A DNA stretch of 64,000 bases from an uncultured Tateyamaria sp. Lineage in GTDB: Bacteria; Pseudomonadota; Alphaproteobacteria; Rhodobacterales; Rhodobacteraceae. The position numbers and the translations under genes were made by a program. How positions within the stretch are numbered: position 1 is the first letter of the stretch; every line of letters begins with the position of its first letter. Of this stretch, positions 25,449-33,828 are shown one piece after another. The notes beneath the pieces were generated by a model. That model saw only the letters and a program-made list of their open reading frames with translations. It was not told the origin of the DNA and did no database searches. The stretch spans positions 186,001 through 250,000 of the forward strand of contig NZ_CANNDS010000002.1 in NCBI RefSeq assembly GCF_947503415.1, written 5' to 3'.

Positions 25449-25870
25449 TTGATGGAGTGCTTTGCAAGGCGACCCCCTTTGCAAACGTACAGCTTCAAGA
25501 GAATGTTACGCTCAAACAATACGTCGCGGCCACTGATGGTGCCATGGCGGGACGGAGTTTTAGCGCGGGCGATGTCGTTGTGATGGACGAGGCGTGGACC
25601 CGCGAGGATCGTTCCTGTTCATCTCCCTGCTCATACCATGCGTGCTCGTGGCAAACCGGACATCTTGGCGAGGGCTGTTCGCAGCCTGAATTGAACAACT
25701 GCTGCGACACGAAAAACGGCAGATCATTGCTGGTCGTCTCTGGCGTTGACGAAAATCAATCGGCTGCCAATGCGATCCTTTATCGGTCTCACAAGCTGGA
25801 AATGCCTCATCCGCATCCCCTTAGCAATTGCGCCGGAATAATGGATTTTAGCTGGGTTGCGACCAAGTAG
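25445..25870 (+). CDS. Cysteine-rich hypothetical protein coupled to the lipoprotein
   Basis: This 141-residue frame overlaps the preceding stop by four bases. A cysteine cluster spans about residues 58-85 (CSSPCSYHACSW, then EGCSQPELNNCC), with single cysteines near each end. No signal peptide is visible, which is odd for a cysteine-rich protein. The cysteines could bind metal or form disulfides if the protein is exported with its partner. A beta-like N-terminal region (VQLQENVTLKQYV, then SFSAGDVVVMDEAW) precedes the cluster. The family is unknown. Confidence 0.55.
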   Translation: MIDGVLCKATPFANVQLQENVTLKQYVAATDGAMAGRSFSAGDVVVMDEAWTREDRSCSSPCSYHACSWQTGHLGEGCSQPELNNCCDTKNGRSLLVVSGVDENQSAANAILYRSHKLEMPHPHPLSNCAGIMDFSWVATK

Positions 25871-25923
25871 GACGTTCCGGCTGAGCTGGCCTTTTTTTAT
25901 CACGAACGGAAAGGCAGGACCCA

Positions 25924-26370
25924 ATGGACCCGACGATCATCACATGGGCGCTTATCGCTTTCGGCCTGCTCACCCATGGCATTCTGACCTACATCTTCGT
26001 CGTTTTTGTGCGGGCCCCGGGCAGCCAGTCGCCAAAGGACCTGATGATCGGTGAAGGGAAAGACTGGCGGGACGAGACTCATCGCCGCTTTAGTGTGGGA
26101 GCCGTGTGGACAATTTCCTGTTTTTTCTCCCGCTCTTTGTGCTCGGCGGCATCGGCACGTTTTTTGGTCAGCCGTGGGGTTTCGTGCTTTTCGGGGCGGC
26201 AGGTGCCTGCACGCTCTGCATCAACATTTTCCTGCGGTTTGCGGAGAAGGAGCACGTCGACCCCGCGCTCGGCGCGCTGCGCTACTACACCTATTTCTGG
26301 GGGTTCTTTGTCTGATGGGGCGTGCTCGCGCTGGCATATACAACGCTCCGCGTCAGCAGGATCACCTTCT
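25924..26370 (+). pseudogene. Small membrane protein gene, frameshifted
   Basis: The first 60 codons (MDPTIITWALIAFGLLTHGI, one span, ending THRRFSVGA) are followed by a frame change near 26100. The other frame continues with DNFLFFLPLFVLGGIGTFFG and FVLFGAAGACTLCINIFLRF, up to FWGFFV. A TGA at 26312-26314 then interrupts the last span (WGVLALAYTTL). Together these make a four-span membrane protein of about 148 residues. The two lesions imply an inactive gene. A good ribosome-binding site (GGAAAGGCAGG) precedes it. Confidence 0.62.
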
Positions 26371-26397
26371 GAACCACAAACGGAAAGAGAGGACAAT

Positions 26398-26856
26398 ATG
26401 ACCAAATCAGGACGTCCGATTGGCGTGGTCGCACTCATCGCCTTTCATATCTTCAGCACCGTCATCTGGTTCTTTGGCCAGACGCTGGCCGTCTTCTATT
26501 TCGACATGGTTGCGGAATGGGGGTTGCAGGAACCCCGCGCGCTTGTTGACCCCGTGATTGTGGAGGTCAATCGGGCGATCGGGCTGGTGGATACCATCCT
26601 CATGTTGCCGCTATTGGTCGTTGCGGCCATCGGATTGATCGGCATGCGTTTTTACGGAGCCGTGGCCAGCTGGGTCGTGTTTGGCATCACCCTCTACTGG
26701 CCCTCCATTTGGTGGGCTTCGCAGTTCTTCTATGCACGCACGGGGATAACCCATGCACCGATGACCATGAGCGGCATCCTGATACCGGGAGCGGCCTGGA
26801 TAATTGCGGCCTGGGGCATCTGGTATCTGTACCGGAACCGCGCGCTCTTCGATTAA
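26398..26856 (+). CDS. Four-span membrane protein, hypothetical
   Basis: The product is 152 residues from ATG 26398, preceded by AGAGAGGACAAT. Hydrophobic spans lie at about residues 9-33, 65-87, 90-106 and 122-143. The motif TLYWPSIWWASQFFYARTGI in the third loop is rich in aromatic residues. It is in the same frame as the first part of the preceding broken gene but separated from it by stops in the natural reading. I do not recognise the family. It belongs to the cluster of small membrane proteins 25.9-30.2 kb, whose members are probably functionally linked. Confidence 0.6.
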   Translation: MTKSGRPIGVVALIAFHIFSTVIWFFGQTLAVFYFDMVAEWGLQEPRALVDPVIVEVNRAIGLVDTILMLPLLVVAAIGLIGMRFYGAVASWVVFGITLYWPSIWWASQFFYARTGITHAPMTMSGILIPGAAWIIAAWGIWYLYRNRALFD

Positions 26857-26898
26857 CGCAGTTGTTTCAACGCACAAGACAGGAGATACTCATACGAT

Positions 26899-27888
26899 GT
26901 GACGGGAAAGATCACGCGCATACGGCTCGTGAACCCGCATGCCTATGTCTATTTCGATGTCATCGACGACGCAGGTGAAGTGACAAATATGCGCTGCGCG
27001 ATGGAGTCCGGATCGAATATGAAGCGCAGCGGCTGGACCGAAGAGATGTTTGAGATCGGAAGCGAAATCACCATAAACGGATTCCCCGATCGCGACGACC
27101 CAACAACCTGCCAAATGAACCAGATCATTTTTGAAAACGGTGTGACGGCAGACCGCCACAGCACGTTTGGCGATGATGGTTCCATCATTGCGGCGGAGCG
27201 TCAGATCGAGCGCGAAGATGGAACCCCAAACATTGATGGCAACTGGGCGGTGGCCAATCCGCGGGAACGGCGCGGCGGGCGGTCAACTGTAACGCTGACC
27301 GACGCAGGTTTGGCTGCGGTTGCCGTTGCAAGCCCGGCCGATAACCCGCGGTTCAATTGCCAGATAACCAACATCGCCTTGGATTGGGTGTTTAACGGGA
27401 TGGTGAATGCTATCGCGCAGTCAGACACCGAAATCATCATGACATACGGCTTTATGGATTTGGTTCGCACCATCCATCTTGATCGCAGCCATATGCCCGA
27501 AGATCTCGTGCCCAACCGCGCAGGATATTCTGTGGGCGAATGGGACGGCGACACCTTGGATGTGACGACGACTGGCTTTGATGAAGGCTGGATCATGGCC
27601 CCTGTTGGCGGTCGGGCGCACCTTGCTATTGACGACGAAGAAGTGGCTGATCACCTACAGCGGCCTAAAGGTCGCGGTGGACCGCAAGCTGTCAAAAACA
27701 GTGAGGAGCTGACCGTAACCGAACAGTTCATCCTGAGCGACGATGGCACTGTGCTGACGCGTGAATACGCGTTCATCGACCCTGTATACCTCGCAGCACC
27801 ATTCGAGGGCGCAGACGAAGTAACGCTCACTGCAGCCCCCTATGATCCCTACGTCTGTGATGACCTCACGAACGAGCGGACGGAATAG
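26899..27888 (+). CDS. DUF6152-like protein lacking its N-terminus (probable pseudogene)
   Basis: A 329-residue frame opens at GTG 26899 with TGKITRIRLVNPHAYVYFDV, which in DUF6152-like proteins lies well inside, after a signal peptide and an HHS motif. Directly upstream, AGGAGATACTCATACG and ATG 26897 look like the original translation start. That ATG is now followed at once by TGA. A deletion seems to have joined the start region to mid-gene. The rest (GWTEEMFEIGSEITINGFPD, and later DLVPNRAGYSVGEWDGDTLD) looks intact. Export is lost, so function is doubtful. Confidence 0.6.
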   Translation: MTGKITRIRLVNPHAYVYFDVIDDAGEVTNMRCAMESGSNMKRSGWTEEMFEIGSEITINGFPDRDDPTTCQMNQIIFENGVTADRHSTFGDDGSIIAAERQIEREDGTPNIDGNWAVANPRERRGGRSTVTLTDAGLAAVAVASPADNPRFNCQITNIALDWVFNGMVNAIAQSDTEIIMTYGFMDLVRTIHLDRSHMPEDLVPNRAGYSVGEWDGDTLDVTTTGFDEGWIMAPVGGRAHLAIDDEEVADHLQRPKGRGGPQAVKNSEELTVTEQFILSDDGTVLTREYAFIDPVYLAAPFEGADEVTLTAAPYDPYVCDDLTNERTE

Positions 27889-27960
27889 CGAAGGTTTCCT
27901 TACTCAAAACACGCGTTCCGCAGACGCGATGCGGGACTGAAACAGCAGAAAGCTCTCTGG

Positions 27961-28419
27961 ATGGAAACGCTCTTCTGGCTCGAAGACTCTTTGATTGGGA
28001 CGACGGTTTCCAGCACAATGTGGGGCTATCCCATCGTGCTGTCCCTGCATGCCGTCGGTATGGCCACGATGGTTGGTATTGCCTTTATGCTGACGATCCG
28101 CGTGTTGGGGTTTGCGCCCAACATACCGGTGACTGCACTGTCCCCCTATTGGCGCGTGGCAGTCGGTGGATTTGTTCCGAACCTGCTGTCGGGGACAGCC
28201 TTGTTTTTGGATGGGGCATCCGAGTTATTTTTTAACTGGGCCTTTCGAACCAAACTTGTGCTGGTTGTGGTCGGCTTGATGCTTACGTGGCGGCTCGTGC
28301 GGATATGCATTGCACGTTCGGACGAGGTTTCGCTGGCTCTCCGCAGACTGGCTGGGATGGCGATGGCCACTTGGATCGCAGCTATCATTTCAGGCCGCCT
28401 GATCGGCTATTTGGCGTAA
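27961..28419 (+). CDS. Small membrane protein (DUF6644-like), first of a pair
   Basis: This 152-residue protein has four predicted spans (about 20-50, 62-82, 91-110 and 128-150). It opens METLFWLEDSLIGTTVSS with STMWGYPIVLSLHAVGMA, a His in the first span that its neighbour also keeps (MSHFMGLCLLFG). Arg/Lys residues flank each span. I associate it tentatively with DUF6644. It and the next gene look like diverged paralogues and may form a heterodimer. It lies 72 bases after the DUF6152-like gene and 11 before its paralogue. Confidence 0.62.
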   Translation: METLFWLEDSLIGTTVSSTMWGYPIVLSLHAVGMATMVGIAFMLTIRVLGFAPNIPVTALSPYWRVAVGGFVPNLLSGTALFLDGASELFFNWAFRTKLVLVVVGLMLTWRLVRICIARSDEVSLALRRLAGMAMATWIAAIISGRLIGYLA

Positions 28420-28430
28420 GGAGGCACGTG

Positions 28431-28928
28431 ATGGATACGTTGCTCACTTGGGTCACCGACACCCTGAACGCGACGGCGTTCAGCGGATTTATGATGGATA
28501 CCCGGTTTGTTTTTCCTCTGTTGGAAATGTCGCATTTCATGGGGCTGTGCCTCCTGTTCGGTTCGCTTCTCGTTGTGGATCTGCGCATCGTTGGCTTGGC
28601 GCGGTCCGTGCCTATCAATGAGGTCGACCTGTTCGTGCGCTTTGCGCTTATGGGATTTGCGGTCAATCTGATCACGGGGCTTTTGTTCATTGTCGGAGAT
28701 TCAGACCGATACCTCGTGAACTATGCGTTCTGGGCCAAGATGGGCCTGATCGTTTTGGCTGGCCTGAACACTGCCTATTTTGTGCGGCGCATCAAACCGC
28801 AAATGGATGCGGGGGTTGCCTCTGCTGATCTTACCAGCGGCGCGCACATCGTGGCGTGGTTGTCCCTGATGTTTTGGTCTTGCGTCATCATTCTGGGGCG
28901 GTTCATTCCCTATGTCAAAGACCTGTAA
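28431..28928 (+). CDS. Small membrane protein (DUF6644-like), second of a pair
   Basis: The product is 165 residues from ATG 28431, chosen because TAAGGAGG precedes it. The longer frame from 28287 overlaps the upstream gene without support. It has four spans. The first contains LEMSHFMGLCLLFGSLLVVD, the second VRFALMGFAVNLITGLLFIV, with two more to the end (IVAWLSLMFWSCVIILGRF). The layout mirrors the preceding gene, so they are probably paralogous subunits. Its stop is directly followed by the HupE-like frame. No known function. Confidence 0.62.
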   Translation: MDTLLTWVTDTLNATAFSGFMMDTRFVFPLLEMSHFMGLCLLFGSLLVVDLRIVGLARSVPINEVDLFVRFALMGFAVNLITGLLFIVGDSDRYLVNYAFWAKMGLIVLAGLNTAYFVRRIKPQMDAGVASADLTSGAHIVAWLSLMFWSCVIILGRFIPYVKDL

Positions 28929-29588
28929 ATCCGTGCTTTTTTGAGTTTCGGGCTAGCCGCGTCCCTGGCCACGGCGACATCTGCACACGGTGTTGCGACC
29001 CAAGACCAAGGGTTTCTGGCGAGCGCTTCAGGCATCAACATCGGCCCGTTCCTGTATCTGGGCGCAAAGCATATGGTCACTGGATACGACCACCTCCTTG
29101 TCCTGGCGGGGGTGATCTTTTTCCAGAGGCGGCTGCGCGACAGTGTCACCTTTGTCAGCCTGTTTCCGATCGGTCATTCCATCACTTTGCTGTTCGGGGT
29201 GTTGTCAGGGTTATACATCAACACCTCCCTGATCGACGCAGTCACCGGCCTGTCAGTTCGCTACAAGGCGCTGGAAAACCCTGAGACCTTCCGCCTGATC
29301 AATCCCAAGTCAGCCTTTTTCAGGTTCGGCCTTGTCCATGAGCTGGGCCTGTCGAGCAAGTTGCAAGACCTGACGCTGTTGCCCGACGGTTTGATCATCA
29401 ACATGCTGGTGTTCAATGTCGGTGTTGAGATCGAACAGGTGATTGCGCTGATCGTGTTGGTTGTTGGCCTCATGTGGCTACGACAGCGGCTTGATTTCAT
29501 ACGCATCGCGACGGGTGCAAATGTCGCCCTCCTCGCAGCTGGACTGGTGCTGTTTGGCATGCAGTCGGTCGGAAACTTCGCTACATAA
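28929..29588 (+). CDS. HupE/UreJ-like membrane protein with a damaged start
   Basis: The frame contains the family hallmark HMVTGYDHLLVLAGVIFF (about residues 48-65), then PIGHSITLLFGVLSG and a late VFNVGVEIEQVIALIVL. These place it with HupE/UreJ-type permease-like proteins, often linked to metal uptake. The natural N-terminus IRAFLSFGLAASLATATSAHG starts with ATC (28929) where ATG is expected, directly after the upstream stop. A TTG at 28941 is the next usable start. Translation is therefore likely weak or absent unless coupled. The rest of the frame is intact to 29588. Confidence 0.7.
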   Translation: MRAFLSFGLAASLATATSAHGVATQDQGFLASASGINIGPFLYLGAKHMVTGYDHLLVLAGVIFFQRRLRDSVTFVSLFPIGHSITLLFGVLSGLYINTSLIDAVTGLSVRYKALENPETFRLINPKSAFFRFGLVHELGLSSKLQDLTLLPDGLIINMLVFNVGVEIEQVIALIVLVVGLMWLRQRLDFIRIATGANVALLAAGLVLFGMQSVGNFAT

Positions 29589-29609
29589 CGGAGATATTCA
29601 ACGACGCTT

Positions 29610-30215
29610 ATGACAATAATAATAGCATCCACACTAGCCGGTGGCGCAGTGTTGGTGATGGCCATTCTATCTGCGGAATACGGAATCGACCCGACAGGTT
29701 TGGGCGGAAAACTCGGACTTACAGCCCTGGCGCAAGACATTAACGAAGCGGCCCCGTTTGAAGGTGTCCTTGAATTCAACGTCGGCGCGCATCACCCAAA
29801 CGCGGACCTCATCAATCAATCCGTTCGGAACTTGATCCACCAAGAAGACGCGCCGTTCTACAGTGAAGTCATCGAGACCGAACACAAATTCATCGTGCCC
29901 GCAGATACAACGTTCGTTTATTCTTGGGAGGTTTTGAATGCCTTCGATGATAGGGTCTATTACGACTTTCACGGTCACCCATCGACAGAAGATGCCGCTG
30001 ACTACCCAAACGATTTTGGATTGGCCTATGCACCTGGCGAAGCCACCGGGCAGCACGGATCATTCACCGCGCCGTTCTCTGGATACCATGGGTCCTACAT
30101 TATAAACATTGAAGAGGGCCCTATCCGACGGATCTTTCGGCATGATTTTTGCCGATGCATTGGGCCAAAATTGGCCCAACGTGACGTCATTTTTGCGACG
30201 CAGCGAATGTCTTGA
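29610..30215 (+). CDS. Transmembrane anchor protein, aberrant C-terminus
   Basis: This 201-residue frame has an N-terminal signal-anchor (about 2-22, SAEYGIDPTGLG follows). The periplasmic domain holds a conserved-looking core: DTTFVYSWEVLNAF, YYDFHGHPSTED, and GQHGSFTAPFSGYHGSYI. Similar proteins continue with a short beta strand and stop. Here, after IINIEEGPI (near 30120), the frame reads through unrelated low-complexity sequence with scattered Cys/Arg to 30215. A deletion or frameshift near the 3' end is likely. Expression with the HupE-like and DUF6644-like genes is probable from spacing. Confidence 0.6.
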   Translation: MTIIIASTLAGGAVLVMAILSAEYGIDPTGLGGKLGLTALAQDINEAAPFEGVLEFNVGAHHPNADLINQSVRNLIHQEDAPFYSEVIETEHKFIVPADTTFVYSWEVLNAFDDRVYYDFHGHPSTEDAADYPNDFGLAYAPGEATGQHGSFTAPFSGYHGSYIINIEEGPIRRIFRHDFCRCIGPKLAQRDVIFATQRMS

Positions 30216-30239
30216 ATGAATGCTCCCGGTGCGTAAACA

Positions 30240-31226
30240 CTAGTTAGCACGATCACCTCTATTGCGTCCGACAAAGTCCGTTATCTGATCCAACAATTCT
30301 TTGTCGTGTCCAAGCCAGAGATGGCCACCATTAGGAAACATCAGCAGTTGCCCTGCAGGCATCCTTTGGGAAATGACGCGTGCCGTATGTGCTGTTCCAA
30401 AACGATCATCGTCGGCAGAAATGATCAGTGATAACGTTTCCACTTTTGAAAAGTCGATGTCCGTTGGCTGTCCCGCATACTTTCCATCATTGGCCAACCC
30501 CTGTGCGCGCAGACTGATTGGCATCAGTTCATTCAATACGAGGTTCGCCCTTTCACGCTCGGAAGCAGACACGGTCTCCAACAGGTTTGGATCAGTCGCC
30601 AACAGTGTGCCGAACAGTTGGTTTGGCGCCAGCTTCAAAGCTGCCCAAAACCAGCTGTCTGACGTAAGGAGTTTCTGGACAAGGAAGTGTTCCATTCGGG
30701 TGAATTCGACAGGGTCACGATTGGTCAGATTCATAGCGGGAACGATAAGTACCAAGTGCGAACAACGCTCGGGGTGACGAAGAGCGAAGTAAGCAGCCGA
30801 CAACGCACCAGCTGAGCCACCGGCAATCGGAATTCGGTCAATGCTCAATGCATCTAACAGATCCACAAAGGCATCCGCTTGGTTTTGGGGCGATGGGTCA
30901 GGTGGGAAGCTGCTGCGGAGATATCCAAAGCGTGACGGTGCGATGACCTCAAAGCCGTTTGATATTAATCCACCGGCAAAGCGCAGACCTTGATCGAAAC
31001 CGCCTCCAGTTCCATGGACCATCAAAAACGGCTCTCCACGACCTTGGATGGCGTATTCGAGAGCACCAAAACGTGTTTCCAACATCCTGCTTCTCTGAGC
31101 AACGCGCGCATGCGCAGCTGCAGTCGTCTCCCGATAGGATGCAACTGCATAACCGCTGCCAAACAGCGCCGCGGCGGACGTGGCGGCAAGTCCAGCCATC
31201 AAATCTCGTCTTGATATGGACAGCAT
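30240..31226 (-). CDS. Alpha/beta hydrolase with Tat-like signal
   Basis: This 328-residue protein has an N-terminal SRRDLMAG twin-arginine-like signal plus hydrophobic stretch, so export is likely. The hydrolase fold shows the oxyanion strand LMVHGTGGGFDQG (about 68-80), the nucleophile elbow GGSAG with Ser138, an acid candidate in IISADDDRFGT, and the catalytic His in FPNGGHLWLGH near the end. No cap-domain clue points to a substrate. It is divergent from nothing close and stands alone before a long gene-poor stretch. Confidence 0.82.
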   Translation of the reverse strand: MLSISRRDLMAGLAATSAAALFGSGYAVASYRETTAAAHARVAQRSRMLETRFGALEYAIQGRGEPFLMVHGTGGGFDQGLRFAGGLISNGFEVIAPSRFGYLRSSFPPDPSPQNQADAFVDLLDALSIDRIPIAGGSAGALSAAYFALRHPERCSHLVLIVPAMNLTNRDPVEFTRMEHFLVQKLLTSDSWFWAALKLAPNQLFGTLLATDPNLLETVSASERERANLVLNELMPISLRAQGLANDGKYAGQPTDIDFSKVETLSLIISADDDRFGTAHTARVISQRMPAGQLLMFPNGGHLWLGHDKELLDQITDFVGRNRGDRAN

Positions 31227-31332
31227 ATCAGCTCCAAGGAGAGACCAAATTTTTCTGAAAATACAGTTTACCCACTCGCCCGACTTGATGTTTCTCAGAC
31301 CTGGACATCACGGGATGACATCAACCAGCTTG

Positions 31333-31384
31333 AAAACCGGACATCGACGCAAAGAGTGCGAGGGGCAGCTGCGCCCCGCAGACT
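31333..31384 (-). repeat. Degenerate copy of the 80-bp intergenic element (tentative)
   Basis: On the minus strand, GTCTGCGGGGCGCAGCTG, then CGATGTCCGG, resembles the right half of the element seen at 14043-14122 and 15157-15195. There is an insertion of about ten bases. The similarity is visible but weak. Confidence 0.3.
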
Positions 31385-31544
31385 ATGAGTTCGGTCATTT
31401 CCAGGTTTTACGCGCGCGGCGAAGGACCGGTTCGGTGAAGCCGCGATGCAGCAGACCGTGAGCCAATGAATGGCAGGTATGGCAGTGCTCATTACGAGCA
31501 TCAGCACCCGCTATTAAGATGCTGCGTCTGGTCCAACGGCGGTA

Positions 31545-31592
31545 GAGAGCCCAGACCGTGAATTCGATTATTGTGCTGCGTGCGCTCGCAGC
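31545..31592 (-). repeat. Dispersed 46-bp repeat, copy 1
   Basis: Read on the minus strand, this matches 41641-41686 at 39 of 46 positions without gaps. The first 19 bases (GCTGCGAGCGCACGCAGCA) are identical. That block is itself nearly palindromic and could form a hairpin. Confidence 0.65.
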
Positions 31593-32540
31593 ACAAAATT
31601 TCCCGCAGTTGCATAGTACATGACGCTGTCATGCAGCGGACAGACCGGCCATTCTTACCCCATACAGCGGAACATTCCCAGCCGGCTAACAAGTTTCGGG
31701 ACAATGAAGTCGTTTGGCCACCGAAATCGAAGGTGCCCTATCGCGAGACATTTCTCTTGCGCGGCTAGTGTCAGAAGCGACTTCCGTGTCTCGGAACCAG
31801 CTTCGGCTTTTGCTGTGGAGGTAATGCACGCGCTGCCGGCGCCCTTGACATCCACTGGCTCGGGATGATCCGTGAGGGCGAGTGCCAAACCGATGATCAA
31901 ACCTTCAGTGTTTGGTGGTTATCTCCGAAATGGCCCCAGCGGTAATCGCCACGCAAAAACCGGCGCGCCCAATTGCACGCAATCCGCCAAGCGACATCGA
32001 CCGACGATGCCTGCGCAATTGCGGGCGAATTCAATTTACGGTCTGACACCAAGGGTTTCGAGCAGATTGCCGACCGTTTCAAAACGGTCAGTCCCGGTCG
32101 CTCTTGACACGCCCGTCGCCCCGTCGCGGCGTTGGATGGTTTTGCACTGTCCCAGCGGAGCGAGTTGCGCGACGCAGGCGTTGCGCAATGTGACCTTGCC
32201 CGGATCGCGCAGACCATCTCCCGATCTGGTCCGATATCACTGTCACAGCACAGATAGCTCAGCGCGAAGCCAGCTAGAGGATCGACCTTTCGCAATGGAT
32301 GCTCAATCCAACTGACTTCACCGGTTGTTTGACAGAGTCTCGACAACACCTCGTACATTTCGCGCCATGGAATTGGACTGGCAGAAAATTAGCACCATCG
32401 CTTGGGCCGGCACCATTCCGGGGCCGTGCGAACGGTGGTAGCAAGATCACAATCCGCGTCTCTGAATTGACGATGGTCAATCTTGGGGCGCGGCGTCCTG
32501 CCTAGTATGGAGACGATGCTGGACAGGAGATTGGTCAAAC

Positions 32541-33626
32541 ATGTTGTCGCGTCGAACTTTTATAGCATCTGGAATGACCATGGCCGCAGCGGGTGCGCTC
32601 GCCTATGGCTTCTGGCCCCGGTTGGATGGCTATCGCGACACATTGGAACGTCAACGCCGGGTTCTATCGGCTGACCCGACGCTTCTGGATCTGATCAGAA
32701 TGTCGACGCTTGCTGCGAACGGCCACAACACCCAACCATGGAAGTTTCATGTAGATGAGGCTGTAATCACGATCCTGCCCGATTTGTCACGCCGCACCGC
32801 CGTCGTCGACCCCGACGATCACCACCTTTTCGTCAGCCTAGGCTGCGCCACCGAGAACCTCGTCATCGCGACAGGCGTGCACGGTCGGCCTGGCGACGTT
32901 TCAGTCGAAAGCGGTGCGGAACCCGGAATCGCGATCGCTATTGGCAATGGACCACGTCGTGATGATCCGCTCTACGAAACCATACCGCATCGACAGTCGA
33001 CACGGTCTGCCTATGACGGCCTGCCCGTCGTTCCAGACGATATCAGGCTTCTGGAGTCAGCCGCGCAACAAGACGGTGTCTCGGTTCTGATCTTCACCGA
33101 ACCCGCGCAATGCGATGCCATTTCAGAGTTCGTTGTTGCAGGCAACACAGCACAAATGCAGGATCCCGCGTTTGTTTCGGAACTGCGGGAATGGCTGCGC
33201 TACAGCCCAGCCCGGGCTGTTTCGACCGGGGACGGTCTGTTTGCACCCTGCTCGGGCAACCCGGTTGTGCCCGAGTGGATCGGCCCGCTTTTGTTCAAGG
33301 CATTTTTCACTCAAGACGCCGAGAATCGGAAGTATCGCGATCATATCCGGTCTTCCGCGGGTATCGCGGTGTTCATCGGGGATCGTGCCGATCCACAGCA
33401 TTGGATTAATGTCGGCAGGAGCTTTGAGCGTTTTGCGCTACAGGGAACTGCGCTTGGAATTAGAACTGCGCACATCAATCAACCGATCGAGGTTTCTGCG
33501 ATACGCACAGAATTTGCACGTTGGTTGGGGATGCCGGATGCGCGGCCCGATCTGGTTGTGCGATTTGGCCGGGCCCCGTCTCTGCCGATGTCACTTCGCC
33601 GCCCGGTCGAAACGGTTATCGTCTGA
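32541..33626 (+). CDS. Acg-like nitroreductase-family flavoprotein, Tat-exported
   Basis: This 361-residue protein has a twin-arginine-type signal (LSRRTFIASGMTMAAAGALA). The flavin-binding segment MSTLAANGHNTQPWKF at about residues 54-70 is the classic Acg/nitroreductase motif. HRQSTRSAYDG follows near 150 and GRSFERFALQGTALGI near 295. Proteins of this group bind FMN and are thought to sequester or reduce, but their substrates are poorly known. The gene has the ribosome-binding region GGACAGGAG. It is upstream of the HlyD/ABC exporter but 200 bases apart, so co-transcription is uncertain. Confidence 0.82.
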   Translation: MLSRRTFIASGMTMAAAGALAYGFWPRLDGYRDTLERQRRVLSADPTLLDLIRMSTLAANGHNTQPWKFHVDEAVITILPDLSRRTAVVDPDDHHLFVSLGCATENLVIATGVHGRPGDVSVESGAEPGIAIAIGNGPRRDDPLYETIPHRQSTRSAYDGLPVVPDDIRLLESAAQQDGVSVLIFTEPAQCDAISEFVVAGNTAQMQDPAFVSELREWLRYSPARAVSTGDGLFAPCSGNPVVPEWIGPLLFKAFFTQDAENRKYRDHIRSSAGIAVFIGDRADPQHWINVGRSFERFALQGTALGIRTAHINQPIEVSAIRTEFARWLGMPDARPDLVVRFGRAPSLPMSLRRPVETVIV

Positions 33627-33828
33627 AGACAAGCCCGCATGATTAAACCGCAATTGCGGTGGTTTCATCAAGCGGGCCGACGTGCCATTGGCGTGATGCG
33701 CTATTGCCTGCCCCTTTTCCTGTAGTCTGACCAGGGCGAAACTACGTCGCCAACTTGATCAAGCTCAATGCAGGCAGTTGAAAATTGCGACACGGTTTCC
33801 CGGAAATAACCGCAACTTGGCGCTAAGC

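Larger units (their letters stand above)
31227..32540. other. 1.3-kb gene-poor stretch with repeat remnants
   Basis: No convincing gene is seen. Minus-strand fragments at about 31655-31900 (RFRWPNDFIVPKLVSRLGMF) and 31900-32260 look like eroded coding sequence but match nothing I recognise. Repeat copies lie at 31545-31592 and, more doubtfully, at 31333-31384. The right end carries the ribosome-binding region GGACAGGAG of the Acg-like gene. Confidence 0.45.

Noticed and set aside
31897-32358. A 153-codon minus-strand frame in the 1.3-kb gap
   Set aside because: Cys/Arg/Ser-rich translation without recognisable motifs; a competing frame looks equally eroded, so I call no gene.
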